A stretch of 10,211 bases of DNA from Deinococcus marmoris (GCF_001949125.1 NZ_MSTI01000167.1:1-10211), one strand, 5' to 3'. Numbered from the stretch's first letter, positions 1 to 8,749 are shown. Notes: generated by a model not told the origin, from the sequence alone. Numbers and translations: made by a program.

Positions 1-295
1 CCAGGAGTTCCAGTCTGGGGCGCTGATGGGGCTGCTGTCGCCACTGATCCTGCAACGTCTGGAGAGCGTGTTGACGCATCACCCGGCAGAGCTGACGGGT
101 ACTCCAGGTGGCGTGATTGAAAAAGCGGCTGAGCGCCGAGGGGGATTTGACGGTGGCCCGTTCCGGCAGAGGTCTGCCGGAACCATCAAGCAGCAGGTCG
201 AGGAAGACCTCGAAGGATTCCCGGTGTTGCTTGCGAGAAAAGCAAGGCAGAATGTCAGAATAAAGCCGTCTGGAGCGCGATTCTTTTGGGTACAC
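1..295 (-). CDS. DDE transposase, N-terminal part (IS4-like), runs off left edge
   Basis: Read on the minus strand, an open frame begins at GTG 293-295, directly after an in-frame TGA and GGT codon, and stays open for 98 residues to position 1. The protein is basic and helical. It opens VYPKESRSRRLYSDILP, continues with HRESFEVFLDLLLDG (about residues 24-38), then SALSRFFNHATWSTRQL (about 53-69), and ends RPRLELL, just where the first catalytic Asp of the RNase H fold would be expected. The helical N-terminal DNA-binding layout before a DDE core is that of IS4-type transposases; the family call is from recalled style, not a search. A GAGGTG at 295-300 overlaps the start and is too close to act as a standard Shine-Dalgarno, so the start is uncertain. 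No catalytic residue is visible, so activity cannot be judged. Confidence 0.7.
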   Translation of the reverse strand, partial: MYPKESRSRRLYSDILPCFSRKQHRESFEVFLDLLLDGSGRPLPERATVKSPSALSRFFNHATWSTRQLCRVMRQHALQTLQDQWRQQPHQRPRLELL

Positions 296-398
296 ACCTC
301 ACTATGGGGCCAAAAGTGCGTTCCAGACATCCTTTTCCAAAACTGCAAGATGTCAGTCAAGCCGCTTAACCTCAACTACGCAATAGCGGGGCAGCCCC
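1..398 (-). mobile_element. Partial insertion sequence, left edge of window
   Basis: This is the 5' end of an IS whose transposase reads leftwards off the window. The outer boundary is not proven: the other end and any target duplication lie outside. I place it near 390-410 because a short perfect hairpin (GGGGC-A-GCCCC, 388-398) lies there and the sequence beyond it has no transposase-related reading. The roughly 100 bp between 296 and 398 would be the IS leader. Its transposase differs from the one at the right end of the window, so the two edges are not copies of one element. Confidence 0.5.
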
Positions 399-444
399 AG
401 ACCTCGCTCTTCAAACTGGCCAAAAGGGCGTGCACCACCCCATA

Positions 445-462
445 TGGTCAACATATTGACCA
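445..462. promoter_or_regulatory. Perfect 7-bp inverted repeat, operator-like
   Basis: TGGTCAA-CATA-TTGACCA is a perfect palindrome with a 4-bp AT-rich centre in GC-rich surroundings. CATAT also recurs at an 11-bp offset (441 and 452). It lies between the likely end of the left IS and the 3' end of the importer operon, so it faces no obvious promoter. It has no T-run, so a terminator is unlikely. It could be a dimeric regulator site left from a gene displaced by the IS. A weaker bulged stem (472-499) between it and the ATPase stop may help end the minus-strand transcript. I see nothing else in 399-505. Confidence 0.4.
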
Positions 463-505
463 CTGTCCTCTCCGGCAGGCTACTGTCTGCTTGCCCCGGC
501 CTCAT

Positions 506-1597
506 TCACAGCGTCCTCCGGTGAGTAGCTGGCTCGCCCTGTTCAAGGCTGAAAACGCCAATACTTGCAAGTTCAAGGCCCACCACCTCACCCGGTTCGT
601 AGGCCGTGGTGCGCTGGGCCATCACGACAGCGCCGTCCAACAACCGGAAACGGCCCAACATGACGCCCCGCATGGAAGCGTCGCGCTCAAATGTGGCCTG
701 GAGGGCCGCGCCGTGGCTCCTCACTGCCTGTGCGTGTTCCCAGCGAACCGTGACCACCGCCGCGCCGTCGAGTAACGCTGCTGGAGCGCGCCAAGCGCCC
801 AGCCACACCTCCCCAGCCCTGACCTGAGCTGGAAGCTCGTTCAGTCGCCCCAGGGCGCGGGCGGCTCCCAGCGTTGCGGGCGAGTGGTAGACGCGCTCTG
901 GTGAACCGTCATCCAGAACCTTGCCGCCGCCCAGCACGACAATCCGGTCGGCCACCGTCATGGCCTCGTCGGGATCGTGCGTCACATGCAGCGCGGCGCG
1001 GCCCTCGGCCCGCAGCAGCGCCGCCACTTCACCGCGCAGCGTCTCGCGCAGCACTGGATCAAGGGCGCTGTACGGCTCGTCGAGCAAGATGAGTTCAGGT
1101 TCCACCGCCAGGGCGCGGGCCAAGGCCACCCGTTGCCGCTGGCCGCCGGAAAGCTGGGCGGGTCGGGCTTCTTCCAGCCCGGCCAGCCCCACCGTGGTCA
1201 GCAGCGTATCCGCCCGCGCCCGCTGGGCCACACCCGCCCTGCCCATCACCAGAGTCAGGTGCTCTCTCGCACTCAGGTGCGGCCACAGGGCATAGTCCTG
1301 AAACACGAAGCCCAGCCGGCGGGCTTCCGGGGGCAAGTGCGCTGCCTCGCGTCCACCGATGGTCAACTGGCCCGCATCTGGGGTCAACATCCCTGCCACC
1401 AGCCGCAGCAGGGTTGTCTTGCCGCTGCCCGAGGCTCCCAGCAGCGCCACGATCTCCCCGGCCCCGACCCGCAGGTCAACGCCCTGCAACACCTCGTTGC
1501 GCCCCAGGCGTTTGGTCACGCCCACCAGATTCAGGGCGTCCGGGCAGGTCGTGGACCCTGGCGTGGGCACTTGTTCTGTCTTTGGCATGGCCCTCAT
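506..1597 (-). CDS. ABC importer ATPase, FbpC/AfuC/PotA-like
   Basis: This is the cytoplasmic ATPase of the importer encoded by the next two genes upstream. All motifs are intact in the 363 residues: Walker [10 protein letters not shown] (54-62), Q-loop Gln100 in [12 protein letters not shown], signature LSGGQ (149-153), Walker B LILLDEP (169-175), D-loop SALD and switch His207 in HVTHD. A C-terminal extension from about residue 240 fits the beta-rich TOBE-like regulatory domain of the PotA/FbpC/MalK group, and the length is normal for it. The ATG at 1597 directly abuts the TAA of the permease gene, which suggests translational coupling; a second in-frame ATG three codons later (MPKTEQ) is a possible alternative start. 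Sequence alone does not separate iron, phosphonate, sugar-phosphate or thiamine members of this group. Confidence 0.9.
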   Translation of the reverse strand: MRAMPKTEQVPTPGSTTCPDALNLVGVTKRLGRNEVLQGVDLRVGAGEIVALLGASGSGKTTLLRLVAGMLTPDAGQLTIGGREAAHLPPEARRLGFVFQDYALWPHLSAREHLTLVMGRAGVAQRARADTLLTTVGLAGLEEARPAQLSGGQRQRVALARALAVEPELILLDEPYSALDPVLRETLRGEVAALLRAEGRAALHVTHDPDEAMTVADRIVVLGGGKVLDDGSPERVYHSPATLGAARALGRLNELPAQVRAGEVWLGAWRAPAALLDGAAVVTVRWEHAQAVRSHGAALQATFERDASMRGVMLGRFRLLDGAVVMAQRTTAYEPGEVVGLELASIGVFSLEQGEPATHRRTL

Positions 1598-3127
1598 TTA
1601 AGCGCGTCCACGCGGCACCAGCAGAGTAGGCAGGCTCAGTAATAGCAGCACCGTCGCGAGCGCGGCGGCCCCGCGCAGGTTGCCTTCCGAGAGCAGATTG
1701 AGAACGCCCACTCCGGCGGTTTCCGCGCCCGGTGCGTACAGCAGCGCTGAGAGTGTGACCTCGGAGAGCGCCAGCGGGTAGATCACCAGAAATGAGGCCA
1801 CCAGATGCGGGCGGGCCAGCGGCAGGGTGACGCGCCAGAAGGTCTGCCAGCGCCGCACCCGGTGAAGGCGGGCGGCAAACTCCAGATTTGCCGTGCCGGG
1901 AGTGGCCGCGCTGCGCCCACCCTCCACGCCCGGCGCGAGGAAGCGCAGCAGGTAGGCCAGCATCAGGAACAGCGGCGTGGCATAGAGCGCGGTGCGCCCG
2001 AAGGTCAGGATCAATCCCAGAGCCAGCAGCGTACCCGGCAGCAGGTACGGCAGGGTCAGCAGCCGCTGCGCCGCGCCAGCCAGCCGCGATCCCTGTCCGG
2101 CGCGGGCGATCCACAGACCCAGCAGGGCGCAAATGGCCGCCGCAGCGAGGGCCAGCCAGACTGAGTGCCACAGGCCCCGCCGCACGCTGTCCAGAGCCAG
2201 CGCCCCGGCGAAGTTCTCCAGTGTGAAGCCGGGGCGGTAGGCGGGCTTGAAGGCCAGCAGCAGCGTGGCTGCGAGTGGCAGCGCCAGCGCGATCAGCGTC
2301 CACAGGCTGACGGCTGCCCAGGCCATGCGGCGCAGGCGACGCGGTGTCGGCAGCCCGAAGTCCGATGCCGGATCACCTGCTGGCGCTCTGGGACGGATTA
2401 GCAGTGCGGGCAGGGCGGCCACCACCAGTAACCAGGCCACCCCCGAGGCTGCCGAGAGCGGATCGGCCAGCGTGGGGTTAAGCAGCCGGGCGTAGGCCAG
2501 TGTGGACAGGGTGTAAATCTTGGCCGGAAAACCCAGCACTGCCGGAACCCCAAAATTGCCCAGCAGGCTCAGGCCGATCAGCACTGCTGCCGCGCCCACA
2601 CCGGGCCAGATCAGCGGCAGCACCACCCACCGCAGCCCCTGGGCGCTGCTCAGACCGTGGACGCGGGCGGCCAGCAATGGCCCTTCCCCCTGGGCGCTCA
2701 GGGCCGCCCGAATGAGCAGGTAGGCCAGCGGAGCGTAGTGCGTCACCCAGGCCAGCTCAATGCCGAACGGTGAGTAGACCGACAGAATCGCCCGTCCGGT
2801 GAACACGTTGCCCGGCCCCAGCGCCGCAAGCCAGGCCGTCGCCCCAATGAACGGCGGAATCAGGTACGCGACTGAAATGAGCAGGTCGGCGGCGGTGGGC
2901 AGCCGTGCGAGCCAGGTGAGTAGCGCCAGCCCACCACCGATCAGCAGCGAGAGTGTCAGGCCCACGCTCACCAAGCCTAGCGTCGTCAGGACCACATCCC
3001 AGTCGCCGCGTAGCACCCCTGGCACGGCGGGCAGACCGCGCGCCAGGACACTGAAAAGAGCGAACAGTCCAGTCGCGGCCAGGATAATGGCTACCCAGGT
3101 ACCTGCCTTGACAGTAGGGCGTTTCAC
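1598..3127 (-). CDS. ABC importer permease, two fused halves (FbpB/AfuB type)
   Basis: This inner-membrane channel subunit has 509 residues. About twelve hydrophobic segments fall in two halves joined by a polar linker near residues 245-268. Each half carries the cytoplasmic EAA-type loop that docks on the ATPase: one at about 148-171 (LLAARVHGLS ... VVLP) and one at about 416-436 (EFAARLHRVR ... VTLP). A single permease with two such loops is typical of FbpB, AfuB and PhnU-type importers and would act as the whole channel. The start is GTG 3125-3127 (product MKRPTVKAG...), with only a weak upstream GC-rich Shine-Dalgarno. It lies 29 bp after the binding-protein stop and ends where the ATPase begins, so the three genes form one minus-strand operon. 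Substrate is discussed under the binding protein. Confidence 0.88.
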   Translation of the reverse strand: MKRPTVKAGTWVAIILAATGLFALFSVLARGLPAVPGVLRGDWDVVLTTLGLVSVGLTLSLLIGGGLALLTWLARLPTAADLLISVAYLIPPFIGATAWLAALGPGNVFTGRAILSVYSPFGIELAWVTHYAPLAYLLIRAALSAQGEGPLLAARVHGLSSAQGLRWVVLPLIWPGVGAAAVLIGLSLLGNFGVPAVLGFPAKIYTLSTLAYARLLNPTLADPLSAASGVAWLLVVAALPALLIRPRAPAGDPASDFGLPTPRRLRRMAWAAVSLWTLIALALPLAATLLLAFKPAYRPGFTLENFAGALALDSVRRGLWHSVWLALAAAAICALLGLWIARAGQGSRLAGAAQRLLTLPYLLPGTLLALGLILTFGRTALYATPLFLMLAYLLRFLAPGVEGGRSAATPGTANLEFAARLHRVRRWQTFWRVTLPLARPHLVASFLVIYPLALSEVTLSALLYAPGAETAGVGVLNLLSEGNLRGAAALATVLLLLSLPTLLVPRGRA

Positions 3128-3156
3128 GCCGCCGCTTGTGCTTGAGGCCGGGCCAC

Positions 3157-4131
3157 TTACTTCAGGTCAAAAAGGGCCGAGAAGCGCTGGCCGATCTCGG
3201 CTTTGTTGGCCGCAATGTAGGCCGCCGCGCTGGGCAGGGTCGGCACGCTGGCCGGGACGCCTGCCGGACGGGGCGCGTCCGGCATCACGGGCACATACGA
3301 GAGCTTGGAAAAATTCGCCTGGGCCGCTGGCGAATACAGGAACCGCACAAATGCCTGCGCCAGCGCCTTGTTTTTGCTGGACTTCAGCACCCCGATGGGC
3401 GTCGGCACCAGAATGGCCCCTTCAGTGGGGTAGACGATCTGAATCGGCGCGCCTTTGGCGGCCTCCCGCCGCAGGGCGTAATCCACCAGCAGCGCCGCGC
3501 CGTACTCGCCGCCGATCAGCTTGGTGGTGGTGACCGGATTGGACTGCTCGATCTTCATCCCGTTCTTCGCCAGTGCGTCGAAGTACTCCCAGCCCAGCCG
3601 CTGCGCCAGCGTCCCAGCGGTGGAGAGTGCGCCGCCGCTGAACAGCGGATTGGGCATCGCCAGCTTGTTCTGGTAGGCAGGCTGCTTGAGATCGGCGAAC
3701 GACTTCGGCATGGTCTTGAGTACGTTGGTATTGACGCCGATAACGTTGTAGAGCTTGCGAACCTCGGCATAGGTGCCGCCGTAAACGGCGCTGCCAGGGA
3801 CATTCAGGCCGCTGAGATCGAGTTTTTCCAGCAGGGTCCGCTTGCTGAGCGTGTCAAAATACGTCTGATCAGCGACCCACAGGAGGTCAGCCTGAGGGTT
3901 GCCCGATTCCAACTCGGCATTGAGCTTGGCCGTCACTTCGCCGGTGCCAGAGCGGAAGAGCTGCACGTTGGCTTTTGGGTACAGCTTCTTGAAGGCGTCC
4001 ACCTGCGCCTGCACATCGGCCTGCACCTCGGAGGTGTAGAGGGTCAGCGTGCCACTCAGGTCAGCGGGAGCAGTCTGTGCACTGGCCAGGCCCAGGCCGG
4101 ACAGCGCGGCAGTCAGGAACAGTCGTTTCAT
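3157..4131 (-). CDS. Periplasmic substrate-binding protein of the importer (FbpA/AfuA/PhnS-like)
   Basis: This 324-residue protein has a clean Sec signal peptide (MKRLFLTAALSGLGLASA, probable cut near 18/19) and no lipobox Cys, so it should be a soluble periplasmic type 2 binding protein. Family traits are LTLYTSEVQADV at about 29-40, SGTGEVTAKL at 61-70, DLLWVAD at 82-88 and the C-terminal stretch IVYPTEGAILVPTPIGVLK (232-250). Ferric-binding FbpA/FutA proteins bind iron through a pair of adjacent tyrosines; here the corresponding region reads LLVDYALRREA with a single Tyr218, so ferric iron looks unlikely. The shared upstream region with an alkaline phosphatase and a Pho-box-like repeat suggest a phosphorylated or phosphonate substrate, as in AfuA (hexose phosphates) or PhnS (2-aminoethylphosphonate); this is inference. 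First gene of the operon. The ATG is chosen for the signal peptide; no clear Shine-Dalgarno precedes it. Confidence 0.88.
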   Translation of the reverse strand: MKRLFLTAALSGLGLASAQTAPADLSGTLTLYTSEVQADVQAQVDAFKKLYPKANVQLFRSGTGEVTAKLNAELESGNPQADLLWVADQTYFDTLSKRTLLEKLDLSGLNVPGSAVYGGTYAEVRKLYNVIGVNTNVLKTMPKSFADLKQPAYQNKLAMPNPLFSGGALSTAGTLAQRLGWEYFDALAKNGMKIEQSNPVTTTKLIGGEYGAALLVDYALRREAAKGAPIQIVYPTEGAILVPTPIGVLKSSKNKALAQAFVRFLYSPAAQANFSKLSYVPVMPDAPRPAGVPASVPTLPSAAAYIAANKAEIGQRFSALFDLK

Positions 4132-4152
4132 CTACATGGTCTAACGGGCTGA

Positions 4153-4169
4153 TGTCAGGCGGAGGTCTG
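4153..4169 (-). promoter_or_regulatory. Candidate Pho-box-like 11-bp repeat before importer operon
   Basis: Read on the minus strand, CAGACC (4164-4169) and CTGACA (4153-4158) start 11 bp apart, and CTGACA ends 21 bp before the ATG at 4131. Only the downstream hexamer is a good match, so alone this would be weak. It is listed because the same hexamer at nearly the same distance occurs before three other genes here. The segment 4153-4177 also forms an imperfect inverted repeat (TGTCAGGC ... GCC-G-TGACA), an alternative explanation. AT-rich minus-strand sequence around 4212-4225 could hold a -10 for a longer transcript. I see nothing further in 4178-4333. Confidence 0.35.
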
Positions 4170-4333
4170 CCGTGACATTTAACCTGCTCCCTAGCGAAGG
4201 CGGCACTTGTAGGCTTTATTATTCGATTTACGAAGCGCTTGGCACAGTCTTTAGAGACCTGCGATTGGGGATGGCTCGATTTTACCAAGATGAAAATCAA
4301 TCTCGAAGAGGGCTTGAAATAGAGCATGGGTAC

Positions 4334-4372
4334 CTTACAACTGGCTGACACAGCGCTGATTCAGAACTGACA
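4334..4372 (+). promoter_or_regulatory. Candidate Pho box: four 11-bp direct repeats before alkaline phosphatase
   Basis: Four hexamers start at exact 11-bp steps: CTTACA (4334), CTGACA (4345), CTGATT (4356) and CTGACA (4367). The last ends 23 bp before the phosphatase ATG. E. coli Pho boxes are two CTGTCAT-like repeats with 11-bp period that replace the -35, so this array fits a PhoB/PhoP-type activator bound in tandem on one face of the helix. With the array in the -35 position, transcription would begin close to the start codon, giving a very short or absent leader; no Shine-Dalgarno is visible, which agrees. CAATGG at 4384-4389 occupies the -10 position but is a poor -10. Regulator identity is inferred. 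Confidence 0.65.
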
Positions 4373-4395
4373 TTTCCAGTCTCCAATGGCTGCGT

Positions 4396-6135
<1,740 letters not shown>

Positions 6136-6152
6136 ATCCTGAACCTCCACAA

Positions 6153-6189
6153 GAGACGGAAGGCGGCCATGTGCGCGGCTTTCCGTCTC
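6153..6189 (+). terminator. Hairpin terminator after alkaline phosphatase
   Basis: A 12-bp stem (6153-6164 with 6178-6189; GAGACGGAAGGC against GCTTTCCGTCTC, one G-U pair) begins 18 bp after the phosphatase stop. The following sequence (GCTTCATG) has no long T-run, so it may be a weak intrinsic terminator or an mRNA 3'-protecting hairpin. Its place between phosphatase and the next promoter-like repeat argues for ending the phosphatase transcript. Confidence 0.7.
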
Positions 6190-6203
6190 GCTTCATGGGC
6201 AGC

Positions 6204-6232
6204 CTGTCACCCGGCTTGACCCCACCCTGACC
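6204..6232 (+). promoter_or_regulatory. Candidate Pho-box-like repeats before DUF3299 operon
   Basis: TTGACC (6216) and CTGACC (6227) are 11 bp apart, and the latter ends 21 bp before ATG 6254. A third unit, CTGTCAC (6204-6210), lies one more step upstream; read as 7-mers with 4-bp spacers the three are CTGTCAC, CTTGACC, CCTGACC. CAATGG (6244-6249) follows the last repeat by exactly 11 bp, as it does before the phosphatase. The stretch is C-rich and part of the periodicity could be low complexity, so this box is less certain than the phosphatase one. Confidence 0.45.
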
Positions 6233-6253
6233 CACCAGGTGTGCAATGGGGGG

Positions 6254-6706
6254 ATGAATAGACGGACCTTGATTCGTGCGCTCGCCGCACTGCCGTTCTC
6301 GGGCTGGCTGGCGCGTGTGGGCGCTGCCGCTGCCCCCCCCGCTCTGAAATTTAATGAGTTGTACGGCAGGGTGACCGTACGCGGCGTGGAGTACAGCGAC
6401 AAGATCAAGTCCCTCAGCGGGCAGACCATTCAGATGACCGGCTACATGGCCCCGCCGCTGAAGCCCAGGTTGGATTTCTTTGTGCTGACGCGCGAGCCGA
6501 TGAGTACCTGTCCGTTTTGCACCACCGCCGCCGACTGGCCCGCCGATATCGTGCTGGTGATCATGCCGCCGGGGCGCGAGCTTGACCCCACCACGCGCGG
6601 CCTGAACGTGACTGGACGCCTGGAAATTGGCGTCAAGCGCGACGATGAAACCGGATTTGTCAGCTTGGTGCGCCTGTACGCTGATGGAGTGAGCAACAAG
6701 GCGTGA
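6254..6706 (+). CDS. DUF3299-like secreted protein with CPFC motif and Tat-type signal
   Basis: A small exported protein of 150 residues. The start MNRRTLIRALAALPFSGWLARVGAAAA has an RR pair in NRRTLIR before a hydrophobic stretch, resembling a twin-arginine signal; an upstream in-frame GTG at 6239 would add five residues and is less likely. The mature part is beta-rich, with SLSGQTIQMTGYM (about 54-66), DFFVLTREP (74-82) and a CPFC motif (86-89), then IVLVIMPPG. These resemble DUF3299 proteins, recalled beside a LolD-type ATPase and FtsX-type permease in proteobacterial zinc-starvation clusters (e.g. Pseudomonas aeruginosa PA4063-PA4066). CPFC could bind a metal or be redox-active, but no thioredoxin fold is evident. 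Its TGA overlaps the GTG start of the ATPase gene, so the two are coupled. Biochemical function unknown. Confidence 0.78.
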   Translation: MNRRTLIRALAALPFSGWLARVGAAAAPPALKFNELYGRVTVRGVEYSDKIKSLSGQTIQMTGYMAPPLKPRLDFFVLTREPMSTCPFCTTAADWPADIVLVIMPPGRELDPTTRGLNVTGRLEIGVKRDDETGFVSLVRLYADGVSNKA

Positions 6707-7365
6707 GCGCTGCTCTCCGCACCGAGAATCTGAGCGTGCAATACGGGCCAGAGGTTACGCTACGCTACCCGGATCTGAATCTGGAAGCAGGCGTGGCGCT
6801 GGCGATCACTGGTCCCAGCGGCACGGGCAAAACGACGCTGCTGCATCTGCTGGCGGGGCTACTCCGCCCGGCCAGCGGCGCGGTCTGGTCCGGCGACTTG
6901 AATTTAAACGCGGCGAGTGAAACGGCCCGCGAGGTCTTTCGCCGCCGTAATGTGGGGTACGTTTTTCAGGATTTCCACTTGATGCCGGGCCTGAGTGCGC
7001 TGGAAAATGTGGAACTGGGGCTGCGGGTAGCTGGGGCCGATCAACCCCGCCAGCGGGCGCGTGAGGCGCTGGAACGCCTGGACCTGGGCCACCGCGTGCA
7101 AAACCGCCCTGGTCAACTTTCCACGGGCGAGCGGCAGCGCGTGGCCGTGGCCCGCGCCGTGGCGCACCGGCCAGGGCTGCTGCTGGTGGACGAACCCACC
7201 GCGCACCTGGACAGAAACCGCGCGGGGGCAGCGCTGGAATTGCTGCTGGACGCCGCCGCCGAACTGGGCGCGACCCTGATCGTGGTCACGCATGATCCGC
7301 TGGTGGCCGACGCCCTGCCCGCGCGGCTGGAACTGGGGCAGGAGATGGCTGTGGTGGGCGTATGA
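6703..7365 (+). CDS. ABC ATPase, LolD/MacB type
   Basis: This cytoplasmic ATPase powers the FtsX-like permease encoded next. All elements are present in 220 residues: Walker A GPSGTGKTT (37-45), Q-loop Gln89 in YVFQDFHLMPGLSALENV (wording typical of LolD/MacB/FtsE), a variant signature LSTGE (139-143) in place of LSGGQ, Walker B LLLVDEP (159-165), AHLD D-loop and His197 in VVTHD. Length is normal for LolD, with no C-terminal regulatory domain, unlike the importer ATPase earlier in the window. The GTG start at 6703 overlaps the previous stop by 4 bp (GTGA), and its own TGA overlaps the next ATG (ATGA). The set is likely a mechanotransmission-type ABC system acting on an envelope substrate, not a classical importer. 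Confidence 0.9.
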   Translation: MSAALRTENLSVQYGPEVTLRYPDLNLEAGVALAITGPSGTGKTTLLHLLAGLLRPASGAVWSGDLNLNAASETAREVFRRRNVGYVFQDFHLMPGLSALENVELGLRVAGADQPRQRAREALERLDLGHRVQNRPGQLSTGERQRVAVARAVAHRPGLLLVDEPTAHLDRNRAGAALELLLDAAAELGATLIVVTHDPLVADALPARLELGQEMAVVGV

Positions 7366-8567
7366 GATTGGCGCTCTGGACGGCCCTGCGCGGCTTGCGT
7401 GCCCGCGCCGGTGTCCTGGCAATCACCGTGCTGGCCGTGGCCCTGGCCACCGCCACCGCCCTGACCGTGCCGCTGGTCACGCGCCAGATTGAACGGGGCG
7501 CACAGGATGCCGCGCAGGTGTTCGACTTGCTGATCGCCGCCCCCGGCAGCGCGACGCAGGCGCTGACCTCCAGTCTGTTCTACCTGGACACGCCCACCGG
7601 TAACATCAGCGAGAAGCTGTACGAGGAGCTGCGAGACTCGCCGGGCACCCGCCGCGCCGTGCCGATTGGCCTGGGCGACAACCACCTGGGTTTCCCGATT
7701 GTGGGCACCAATGCGGCCTTTTTTGACCAGCGCCTCAGGCCCAAAGATCCGCCGTACTTCCGTCTTGCCCAGGGCCAGATTTTTAGCGGGGAGCATCAGA
7801 TCGTGGCCGGAGCGCGGGCGGCGCGGGAAAGCAATCTGAAACTGGGCAGCACCTTCAAGGGCGCACACGGCTTGGAAGAACGCGAGACAGAGGAGGAGCG
7901 CGGGAGCGCCCAGCACAATGAGGCATACACCGTGGTGGGCATCCTGGCCCCCACGGGCGGCCCGGTAGACCGTGCCCTGCTGACGCCCATTGAGACGATC
8001 TGGGAAGTGCATGGACAGGACACCCCGGCCACGCGGCAGGTGACGGCCGTGCTGTATGCCGCCGATCAACTGGCAGGCGTTTACGTGACCGCCCAGCGTG
8101 TCAACGCGGGCCGGGAGGCGATGGCGGTCTTTCCCGGTCAGGTCTTCGCCGGGGCGCGGGATGTGCTGGCGCAGGGGCAGGCCGCCTACGCGGGGCTGTC
8201 GCTGCTGGTGCTGGGCATTGCCGCATTGACTGTCTGGCTGGGCGTGCATTCGGCCACCGTGGAACGGCAGAAGACTGTGGCGCTGCTGCGGGCGCTGGGG
8301 GCCGGGCGGAGCACCGTCTTTGGGCTGGTGCTGGGCGAAACCCTGATCACGGTGACGCTGGGCGTGGGACTGGGGCTGGCGTTGGCCGTGTTGCTCAGCG
8401 GCGTGGGCGGCACGTTGCTTGGGGACCGCCTCGGTTTTACCCTTGCGCCGCCGCAGTTGACCTGGACGCTGGCGGTGCGGGCGCTGGCGCTGATTCCGCT
8501 GGGTCTGCTGGCCGCGCTGCCGCCCGCCATTGGCGCAGTGCGGGTCAGTCCATTGCGACACCTCTAG
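7362..8567 (+). CDS. FtsX/MacB-type ABC permease
   Basis: An inner-membrane protein of 401 residues with the four-helix MacB/LolC layout: one N-terminal segment (about 17-39), a large extracytoplasmic domain (about 40-268, MacB periplasmic-core type), then three C-terminal segments (about 270-295, 318-347, 366-392). The cytoplasmic loop VERQKTVALLRALGAGR between segments 2 and 3 is the conserved FtsX-family coupling region, and PAIGAVRVSPLRHL is a typical family C-terminus. A charged insert in the extracytoplasmic domain (GLEERETEEERGSAQHNE, about 167-184) interrupts the fold and may be a flexible loop. It starts by ATGA overlap with the ATPase gene and is the last gene of the operon. A full system would need two permease chains, so a homodimer is expected. 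The substrate is unknown; metal-related, lipoprotein or peptide cargo are all possible. Confidence 0.88.
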   Translation: MRLALWTALRGLRARAGVLAITVLAVALATATALTVPLVTRQIERGAQDAAQVFDLLIAAPGSATQALTSSLFYLDTPTGNISEKLYEELRDSPGTRRAVPIGLGDNHLGFPIVGTNAAFFDQRLRPKDPPYFRLAQGQIFSGEHQIVAGARAARESNLKLGSTFKGAHGLEERETEEERGSAQHNEAYTVVGILAPTGGPVDRALLTPIETIWEVHGQDTPATRQVTAVLYAADQLAGVYVTAQRVNAGREAMAVFPGQVFAGARDVLAQGQAAYAGLSLLVLGIAALTVWLGVHSATVERQKTVALLRALGAGRSTVFGLVLGETLITVTLGVGLGLALAVLLSGVGGTLLGDRLGFTLAPPQLTWTLAVRALALIPLGLLAALPPAIGAVRVSPLRHL

Positions 8568-8577
8568 CGACAGCGAC

Positions 8578-8603
8578 TCACCAAAGGTGTTCACCAAAGG
8601 TGT
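8578..8603 (+). repeat. Perfect 13-bp tandem duplication with inner palindrome
   Basis: TCACCAAAGGTGT occurs twice head to tail (8578-8590, 8591-8603). Each copy contains CACC-AAA-GGTG, a small palindrome. The pair sits inside longer inverted arms AGCGACAG (8566-8573) and CTGTCGCT (8612-8619), which begin in the stop codon of the permease gene and could form a branched hairpin near the operon's 3' end. There is no T-run. The 13-bp copy shifts the frame of the recombinase remnant below. Confidence 0.7.
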
Positions 8604-8677
8604 ATCAGCACCTGTCGCTGGTGGCCGTGGATGACGCCTACCAGCAGGCAGTCAAGCGGCTGGAGCTGGAGACGTAG
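8591..8677 (+). pseudogene. C-terminal remnant of a tyrosine recombinase
   Basis: A 28-codon stretch ending in three consecutive stops (TAG TAA TAG, 8675-8683) reads SPKVYQHLSLVAVDDAYQQ then AVKRLELET. The KVYQHLS core matches the end of integrase/Xer-type tyrosine recombinases, where the nucleophilic Tyr lies in a YxH(L/V) context, as in XerD YTHV. Nothing upstream supplies the rest: the preceding sequence is the permease stop and the tandem duplication, whose first copy gives DSPKV in the same style before shifting the frame. It looks like the scar of an integrated element. The fragment is short, so a chance match cannot be excluded. Confidence 0.45.
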
Positions 8678-8749
8678 TAATAGGGAGCTGAGAACACTGT
8701 GCTGGTGGGTGCTTTTTCCTCAGCGGTGTAAAATTTCTGGATCTTGTCG

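Noticed and set aside
79..375. Minus-strand frame starting MRLSGLTDILQFW
   Set aside because: It overlaps the transposase in another frame; its composition is not protein-like, while the GTG 295 frame reads as a transposase.
26..775. Long plus-strand open frame over the left IS and the ATPase 3' end
   Set aside because: It crosses the minus-strand transposase and the ATPase C-terminus, has no family motifs, and is an antisense shadow.
6190..6253. Zur or Fur site upstream of the DUF3299 gene
   Set aside because: Relatives are zinc-regulated, but no AT-rich palindrome of Zur/Fur type is visible; only C-rich 11-bp repeats.
7113..8597. 494-codon minus-strand open frame under the ATPase and permease genes
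   Set aside because: Antisense to two well-supported genes; Gln/His/Arg-rich with no domain.
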